NCBI RefSeq assembly: GCF_000631985.1
Contig: NZ_JFYN01000010.1
Coordinates: forward strand, 52,577-116,576
Length of the DNA stretch: 64,000 nt
Origin: Pseudomonas sp. RIT288
Lineage (GTDB): Bacteria; Pseudomonadota; Gammaproteobacteria; Pseudomonadales; Pseudomonadaceae
Direction of reading: 5' to 3'
The translations under genes and the position numbers were made by a program. The notes beneath the pieces were generated by a model, which saw nothing but the letters and a program-made list of their open reading frames with translations, searched no databases and was not told the DNA's origin. Positions 58,804 through 64,000 of the stretch are shown here, in pieces; position 1 is the first letter of the stretch; the number at the start of each line of letters is the position of its first letter.

Positions 58804-60921
58804 ATGCGTTATCAATTGTCCCCGCGTCGAATCAGCATGAAGCATCTGCTCCCCAGCACCGCCCTCGCTCTTTTCATCGGTATCGGCTTGTTGCCGGTGT
58901 CGGGCACTACATTCGCAGCCAACAGCTGGGACAAGTTGCAGCCGGATCGCGACGAAGTGATCGCCAGCCTCAACGTCGTCGAGTTGCTCAAGCGTCACCA
59001 CTACAGCAAGCCGCCGCTCGACGATGCGCGCTCGGTGATCATCTACGACAGCTACATCAAGCTGCTGGACCCATCGCGCAGCTATTTCATGGCCAGCGAC
59101 ATCGCCGAATTCGACAAATGGAAGACCCAGTTCGACGACTTCCTCAAAAGCGGCGACCTCAACGCCGGGTTCACCATCTACAAGCGCTATCTGGACCGCG
59201 TGAAGGCGCGTCTGGACTTCGCCATTGCGGAGCTGAACAAGGGCGTCGACAAGATGGACTTCACCACCAAGGAGACCTTGCTGATCGATCGCAAGGATGC
59301 CCCTTGGCTCAAATCCACCGCTGAACTCGACGACCTGTGGCGCAAACGCGTCAAGGACGAAGTGCTGCGGCAGAAGATTGCCGGCAAGGATTCCAAGCAG
59401 ATCCAGGAAACCCTGACCAAGCGCTACAAGAACCAGTTGGCGCGTCTGGACCAGACTCGCGCGGAAGACATCTTCCAGGCGTACATCAACACCTTCGCCA
59501 TGTCCTACGACCCGCACACCAACTATCTGTCGCCGGATAACGCGGAGAACTTCGACATCAACATGAGCCTGTCCCTCGAGGGCATCGGCGCTGTGTTGCA
59601 GAGCGACAACGATCAAGTGAAAGTCGTGCGTCTGGTGCCGGCTGGCCCGGCCGACAAGACCAAGCAGGTCGCACCGGCCGACAAGATCATCGGCGTTGCC
59701 CAGGGCAACAAAGAGATGGTCGACGTGGTGGGCTGGCGCCTGGACGAAGTGGTCAAGCTGATCCGCGGCCCGAAAGGCACCGTGGTGCGTCTGGAAGTGA
59801 TCCCGGCCAGCAATGCGCCGAACGACCAGACCAGCAAGATCGTGCCGATCACCCGTGAAGCGGTGAAGCTTGAAGACCAGGCGGTGAAAAAATCCGTGCT
59901 GAACCTGAAACAGGACGGCAAGGACTACAAGCTCGGCATCATCGAGATCCCGGCCTTCTACCTCGACTTCAAGGCGTTCCGTGCCGGTGATCCGGACTAC
60001 AAGAGCACCACCCGTGACGTCAAGAAACTGCTGACCGAACTGCAGAAAGAGAAAGTCGACGGCGTGGTCATCGACCTGCGCAACAACGGCGGCGGTTCCC
60101 TGCAGGAAGCCACCGAGTTGACCAGCCTGTTCATCGACAAGGGCCCGACCGTGCTCGTGCGTAATGCCGATGGCCGCGTCGACGTGCTGGAAGATGAAAA
60201 CCCGGGCGCGTTCTACAAAGGCCCGATGGCACTGTTAGTCAACCGCCTGTCCGCCTCGGCTTCGGAGATCTTTGCCGGCGCCATGCAGGACTACCATCGC
60301 GCATTGATCATCGGTGGCCAGACTTTCGGCAAAGGCACCGTGCAGACCATTCAGCCGCTGAACCATGGCGAACTGAAACTGACCCTGGCCAAGTTCTACC
60401 GGGTTTCCGGGCAGAGTACCCAGCATCAGGGCGTACTGCCGGACATCGACTACCCGTCGATCATCGACACCAAGGAAATCGGCGAAAGCGCCCTGCCGGA
60501 AGCCATGCCGTGGGACACCATCAAGGCAGCGATCAAGCCGGCCTCCGATCCGTTCAAGCCGTACCTGGCGCAGCTCAAGTCCGAGCATGACGCACGCAGC
60601 GCCAAAGACGCCGAGTTCGTGTTCATCCGCGACAAGCTGGCCCTGGCGCAGAAGCTGATGGAAGAAAAAACCGTCAGCCTCAACGAAGCCGAACGCCGTG
60701 CCCAGCACGCGGACATCGATGCCAAGCAACTGGCGATGGAAAATATCCGTCGCAAAGCCAAAGGCGAAGAGCCGCTCAAAGAGCTGAAGAAAGAAGATGA
60801 AGATGCGCTGGCCGCGGCTGAGCCGGACAAGGTCAAACCGGAAGACGACGCCTACCTGAGCGAAACCGGGCGCGTCCTGCTGGATTACCTGAAGCTAAGC
60901 AATCAGGTGGCCAAGAAGTAA
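58804..60921 (+). CDS. prc: Carboxy-terminal (tail-specific) protease Prc
   Basis: Periplasmic S41 serine protease that degrades or trims proteins from the C-terminus, for example peptidoglycan hydrolases. The protein has 705 residues from 58804, or 694 from the ATG at 58837, which gives a more usual signal peptide (cleavage near TFA). PDZ domain about 230-320 with LEGIGAVLQ; catalytic Ser in NRLSASASEIFAGAM and Lys in GGQTFGKGTVQTIQ; the C-terminal 120 residues are charged helices. Neither start has a clear ribosome binding site. Confidence 0.93.
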   Translation: MRYQLSPRRISMKHLLPSTALALFIGIGLLPVSGTTFAANSWDKLQPDRDEVIASLNVVELLKRHHYSKPPLDDARSVIIYDSYIKLLDPSRSYFMASDIAEFDKWKTQFDDFLKSGDLNAGFTIYKRYLDRVKARLDFAIAELNKGVDKMDFTTKETLLIDRKDAPWLKSTAELDDLWRKRVKDEVLRQKIAGKDSKQIQETLTKRYKNQLARLDQTRAEDIFQAYINTFAMSYDPHTNYLSPDNAENFDINMSLSLEGIGAVLQSDNDQVKVVRLVPAGPADKTKQVAPADKIIGVAQGNKEMVDVVGWRLDEVVKLIRGPKGTVVRLEVIPASNAPNDQTSKIVPITREAVKLEDQAVKKSVLNLKQDGKDYKLGIIEIPAFYLDFKAFRAGDPDYKSTTRDVKKLLTELQKEKVDGVVIDLRNNGGGSLQEATELTSLFIDKGPTVLVRNADGRVDVLEDENPGAFYKGPMALLVNRLSASASEIFAGAMQDYHRALIIGGQTFGKGTVQTIQPLNHGELKLTLAKFYRVSGQSTQHQGVLPDIDYPSIIDTKEIGESALPEAMPWDTIKAAIKPASDPFKPYLAQLKSEHDARSAKDAEFVFIRDKLALAQKLMEEKTVSLNEAERRAQHADIDAKQLAMENIRRKAKGEEPLKELKKEDEDALAAAEPDKVKPEDDAYLSETGRVLLDYLKLSNQVAKK

Positions 60922-60990
60922 GATGATGGCAATTTAGTGGTCACGCTCCCCGGAGCGTCATCAAACAGTCATCATTCTGTCGTGAAATAA

Positions 60991-61038
60991 AGGACTGGGA
61001 GCGCCTCTTCAAGCAAGAGCGCTCCCAGTCCTTTTTTT
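60991..61038 (+). terminator. Strong intrinsic terminator after prc
   Basis: About 18-bp stem with one mismatch, arms AGGACTGGGAGCGC and GCGCTCCCAGTCCT at its base, followed by TTTTTTT. It ends 17 bp before the next gene. Confidence 0.88.
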
Positions 61039-61054
61039 ATCGCCAGAGATTGCC

Positions 61055-62845
61055 ATGACCACGACCGAACAGCTGAGTGCCTTGAGCTCGATCCTGACTC
61101 AAAGCGGTTTGCACAGCCTGTTCCAGCCGATCATCTGTCTCTCCGAGCGTCGTATTCTCGGCTACGAAGCCCTCACCCGTGGCCCGTCCAACAGCCCTCT
61201 GCATTCGCCTATCGCGCTGTTCTCCGTGGCGCGTCAGGCCGGCCGCTTGAACGAACTGGAAATTGCCTGCCGCCAGTCTGCCTGCCGTCGTTTCAACGAG
61301 CAGCAACTACCGGGCAAGCTGTTCCTCAACGTCTCGCCGGAATCCCTGCTCGAAGCCGCGCACCAACCGGGGCGCACCCTGCAACTGTTACAGGACTTCG
61401 GCATTCCGCCGAGTCAGGTGGTGATCGAACTCACCGAACAGACGCCGATCGACGATTTCCAGTTGCTGCAAACCGCCCTGCATCACTATCGGGCGATGGG
61501 CTTTTCGATTGCGCTGGATGACTTGGGTGCCGGTTATTCGAGCTTGCGCCTATGGTCGGAGCTGCGCCCGGATTACGTGAAGATCGATCGCCACTTCATC
61601 GACGGCATTCATCAGGACGCGTTAAAGCGAGAATTCGTCGGCTCGATCCTGCAAATCGCCAAGGCTTCGCGGGCGCAGGTGATTGCCGAGGGCATAGAGT
61701 TGCCGGAAGAGTTGGCGGTGCTGACCGAAATGGGCGTCGATCTGGTGCAGGGTTACCTGCTGGGTCGTCCACAGGAACATCCACCCCGCGATGCCCGAGC
61801 CTTGATGCCGAAACACGACAGCAGCGCCGTGGCGTTGAACGACGAAGGCAGCGACCTCAGCGCCCTGCTCAACGACCAACCGGCGGTGCATCGCGACACA
61901 CCGACCGCCACGGTGCTGGAAGCCTTCCGCCGCCAGGCCAATCTGAACTCACTGGCAGTGCTCGACGAACAAGGTCAGCCGTGCGGCATCGTCCATCGCC
62001 ACTCGTTGTCCGACGCGCTGCTCAAACCATTCGCCACCGACCTGTTCGCGCGCAAACCGATCAGCCGCCTGATGAACGACGACTTCCTCGCCGTGGAAAT
62101 GAGCCAATCGCTGCAACAGGTCAGCCGCCTGATCACCAGCCGCGCCCGGCAGCGCATCGAAGAAGATTTCATCATCACCCTCAACGGCGGTTATCTCGGC
62201 CTCGGTCGGGTGATCGACGTGCTCAAACTGATCACCGAACTGAAAATCCAGCAAGCCCGCTACGCCAACCCGCTGACCTTGCTGCCCGGCAACGTGCCGA
62301 TCCAGCAATGCCTGACCCGTCTGCTGCAACAGGGCCGCGAATCGATCATCTGCTACGTCGACATCGACAGCTTCAAACCCTTCAACGACATCTACGGCTA
62401 CGGCCGTGGTGACGAAGTCCTGCTGTGCCTGGCGCAATGCCTCAACGAACGCGTCGACCCGTCCCGCGACTTTGTCGGCCACATCGGCGGCGACGACTTC
62501 CTCCTCGTCCTCGGCCCGGAAGACTGGCGCAAACGCCTCAACCAACTGCTCGACGACTTCCAGAGCCAATGCCGGCGCTTCTATCGCCCTGAGCATCTTG
62601 AAGCTGGCTGCTTCATCGCGCCGAATCGCCAAGGTGTACGGCAGGAGTTTCCGCTGCTCTCGTTATCAATCGGCGTAGTCCACCTGCAACCCGAGGCCTG
62701 CGCAGAACTGGATGCCAGCCAACTCGCGGAAATGGCTTCGCAGGCGAAGCATCATGCGAAGAATGTTCCGGGGTATAGCGTGCATGTGATTGATAGTCTC
62801 GCCTCTGCCGAGCTACATCGATTGCAACTTAGCGTACAACGTTGA
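61055..62845 (+). CDS. EAL-CBS-GGDEF cyclic-di-GMP protein
   Basis: The protein has 596 residues and no signal peptide. EAL domain about 15-245 with EALTRGP, NVSPESL, ELTEQ, DDLGAGYSSL, KIDRHFIDGI and QGYLLG, so all phosphodiesterase residues are in place. Two CBS repeats lie near 265-385, and a GGDEF domain near 410-590 in which the signature reads GGDDF (near 489-493), with the metal Asp in YVDIDSFKPFND kept. It should break down c-di-GMP; the cyclase part may be weak or serve as a GTP sensor. Confidence 0.92.
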   Translation: MTTTEQLSALSSILTQSGLHSLFQPIICLSERRILGYEALTRGPSNSPLHSPIALFSVARQAGRLNELEIACRQSACRRFNEQQLPGKLFLNVSPESLLEAAHQPGRTLQLLQDFGIPPSQVVIELTEQTPIDDFQLLQTALHHYRAMGFSIALDDLGAGYSSLRLWSELRPDYVKIDRHFIDGIHQDALKREFVGSILQIAKASRAQVIAEGIELPEELAVLTEMGVDLVQGYLLGRPQEHPPRDARALMPKHDSSAVALNDEGSDLSALLNDQPAVHRDTPTATVLEAFRRQANLNSLAVLDEQGQPCGIVHRHSLSDALLKPFATDLFARKPISRLMNDDFLAVEMSQSLQQVSRLITSRARQRIEEDFIITLNGGYLGLGRVIDVLKLITELKIQQARYANPLTLLPGNVPIQQCLTRLLQQGRESIICYVDIDSFKPFNDIYGYGRGDEVLLCLAQCLNERVDPSRDFVGHIGGDDFLLVLGPEDWRKRLNQLLDDFQSQCRRFYRPEHLEAGCFIAPNRQGVRQEFPLLSLSIGVVHLQPEACAELDASQLAEMASQAKHHAKNVPGYSVHVIDSLASAELHRLQLSVQR

Positions 62846-62858
62846 CTTGATTTTTAGT

Positions 62859-63278
62859 TTACCAAGCCGACTTATCTTCACTTGCAGCCATCAACAGATC
62901 CTCTTTCCAGATTTCTGTCGCTAGTTGATAGACATCTTGAAAAAACCTACGTGGACTTTCTAATGAATACCATTCCTCACGCGGCCAACTGTTTGTCTCG
63001 CATTCATCTATTTCAAATATAGCTTGAAAATCGAAGTTTGGATCCTTAAGCACCGCCTCTAGATTTTCAATGAGAGCCAATTTATGCCTATGTGATAGAT
63101 AAGGCTGATTCAAGCAATACTTTTTTATTAGCATACTTCTATCAGCTTGATCATTCGGATCATAAGCCTCGAGTTCTACACCCTTGGTCTCCTCTCTATC
63201 ATAAACATCAAATATCCCAACAAACCACATTAAGTCAGGTTCGAAGCGTTCATTTAAAAATGGGTCTTTCAGCATCAT
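62859..63278 (-). CDS. Putative Rhs immunity protein
   Basis: The protein has 139 residues; its ATG at 63278 overlaps the Rhs stop (ATGATGA; a second Met follows). It is acidic, with FEPDLMWFVGIFDVYD near 12-27 and a SHRHKLALIENLEAVL helix near 61-76. No family recognised. The place directly after the toxin end, the overlap, small size, acidity and low GC fit a cognate immunity protein. Confidence 0.68.
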   Translation of the reverse strand: MMLKDPFLNERFEPDLMWFVGIFDVYDREETKGVELEAYDPNDQADRSMLIKKYCLNQPYLSHRHKLALIENLEAVLKDPNFDFQAIFEIDECETNSWPREEWYSLESPRRFFQDVYQLATEIWKEDLLMAASEDKSAW

Positions 63279-64000
63279 TTCCCCTCCGCGGGGAAGCCCG
63301 TAAAAGGCTCCTGTGTATTCACTTTGTCGAATTTAAACTCAAACCAATTCATATCCTCATTAAGCCCCGGATTTTGTGAATCTTTTTTATTGGGTCTGTA
63401 ACCGCGCCCTGCTCCAGGCAGTTCCAACCTAACTATTGGATTTTTCTTCTGATCCTTTCCTGTATGCCGAATCAAACCGTTTTTATCCTTCGTCATCGCT
63501 TTATTCAAGGCACCCAAATGCATGCGCCAGCTATGAAACTGAGAGCTTGGATTACCTTTGGCACCTTTCGGGACCTCACCGGTATGAGGATCCGCTCCAT
63601 TGATCGCTCGCTGTTTGAGAGCTGGATCAGAAATTTCCGAACTATGTTTTTTCACAGTGTGCATGTCATAAATTTTTTCATACTCACTAACACGCCGCTT
63701 TGCATTTTCCTCGGCTAGTTCATCAACCCTCGCCCTCCGCTCTTGCGCCGTCATCTTCGGCAGCGCTGGCTCACCCTCATCAACCTTAGCGCCACTTACA
63801 TCACCCGGCACCGTACAACCCGGCTTGTTCGGCGGCGGACAATTCGAGCTCAACCCCAACGGATCCACCCACCCCGTCGGACTCGGCACATACCGGTACT
63901 GATTCAACCCACCTGCGAGCCTCACCGGATCCGGCGTCAGATACCGTCCCAACCTCGGGTCGTAATACCGATGCCGGTTGTAATGCAGCCCACTTTCCGC
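63275..64000 (-). CDS. Rhs family protein, C-terminal part with toxin domain (partial)
   Basis: The gene enters from the right edge; 241 residues are seen. It starts in the Rhs core end (SGLHYNRHRYYDPRLGRYLTPDPV), then ..YVPSPTGWVDPLG, the junction after which Rhs toxins are exchanged. The toxin part of about 190 residues is basic: MHTVKKHSSEIS, ADPHTGEVPKGAKG, SSQFHSW and a RLELPGAGRGYRP segment. The KKH and SSQF...W spacing recalls RNase toxins of the BECR group, which is a weak inference. Base content drops sharply in this end. Confidence 0.85.
   Translation of the reverse strand, partial: AESGLHYNRHRYYDPRLGRYLTPDPVRLAGGLNQYRYVPSPTGWVDPLGLSSNCPPPNKPGCTVPGDVSGAKVDEGEPALPKMTAQERRARVDELAEENAKRRVSEYEKIYDMHTVKKHSSEISDPALKQRAINGADPHTGEVPKGAKGNPSSQFHSWRMHLGALNKAMTKDKNGLIRHTGKDQKKNPIVRLELPGAGRGYRPNKKDSQNPGLNEDMNWFEFKFDKVNTQEPFTGFPAEGK

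Noticed and set aside
1..64000. CRISPR arrays, tRNA or rRNA genes, insertion sequences
   Set aside because: No regularly spaced direct repeats, cloverleaf-like sequences or transposase frames were seen.

Overview
The window is chromosomal DNA of a fluorescent pseudomonad, most likely the Pseudomonas fluorescens group. This rests on high GC content, Pseudomonas-type neighbourhoods (minCDE with rluA, apeB, folE with a glutaredoxin-like gene, prc), and many REPIN-type intergenic palindromes. No rRNA or tRNA gene and no CRISPR array was seen.

Bases 1 to about 24,480 are the right part of a prophage that continues off the left edge. It is a mosaic. The packaging and head genes are lambda-type (Nu1, GpA, gpW, portal, S49 protease with an in-frame scaffold start, gpD, gpE, connector genes, gpZ-like). 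The tail and baseplate genes are P2-type (gpV, gpW, gpJ, gpI, fibre, chaperone, sheath). All of these lie on the minus strand. Upstream of them are a holin, a possible cos site, a late-control region with an intrinsic terminator, a Q-like gene, a TOPRIM-VapE primase/helicase with GTGGGAC repeats nearby, a TraR zinc-finger protein, a CII-like gene and a Cro-like gene. On the plus strand are a LexA/CI-type repressor, a run of small early genes (KilAC, PrtN-like activator, HD-domain protein, Xis) and a tyrosine integrase. Four matching 15-bp operators flank cI, two on each side. The integrase ends 7 bp before folE, so the phage appears to have integrated at the 5' end of folE and to have replaced its upstream region.

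Bases 24.5-27.4 kb hold folE, a glutaredoxin-like gene, a PLP aminotransferase and a divergent MarR regulator. Bases 27.6-38.9 kb are a purine/ureide utilisation region: an AzgA-type purine permease, a LysE exporter, hiuH, puuE-uraD, alc, allA, puuD (urate hydroxylase with a cytochrome c tail), a UacT-like urate/xanthine permease and two tandem Tsx-like outer-membrane channels. The encoded enzymes convert urate to glyoxylate and urea. TTGTAYACAA sites occur upstream of the permease, hiuH and puuE, and a sigma-54-type promoter precedes the second channel gene.

Bases 39-50.7 kb are housekeeping genes: a patatin-like lipase, an LpxL/HtrB acyltransferase, minC-minD-minE, an RluA-family pseudouridine synthase, a glycosyltransferase-like protein, apeB, a 58-residue membrane protein, a large MscS-type channel and an M20 amidohydrolase. 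Bases 51.1-57.6 kb are an ABC import cluster: GntR/UTRA regulator, binding protein, alkaline-phosphatase-superfamily enzyme, two permeases, ATPase and HAD phosphatase. Its intergenic control region has a sigma-54-like promoter, GntR-type palindromes and a distant 12-bp inverted repeat. The substrate is probably an organophosphorus compound, but this is not proven.

The right end holds a quinone oxidoreductase, the tail-specific protease prc, an EAL-CBS-GGDEF protein, and an AT-rich Rhs C-terminal toxin with its overlapping immunity gene; the Rhs gene runs off the right edge. Fourteen REPIN-like or related palindromes lie between 25.5 and 57.7 kb and none was seen in the prophage.
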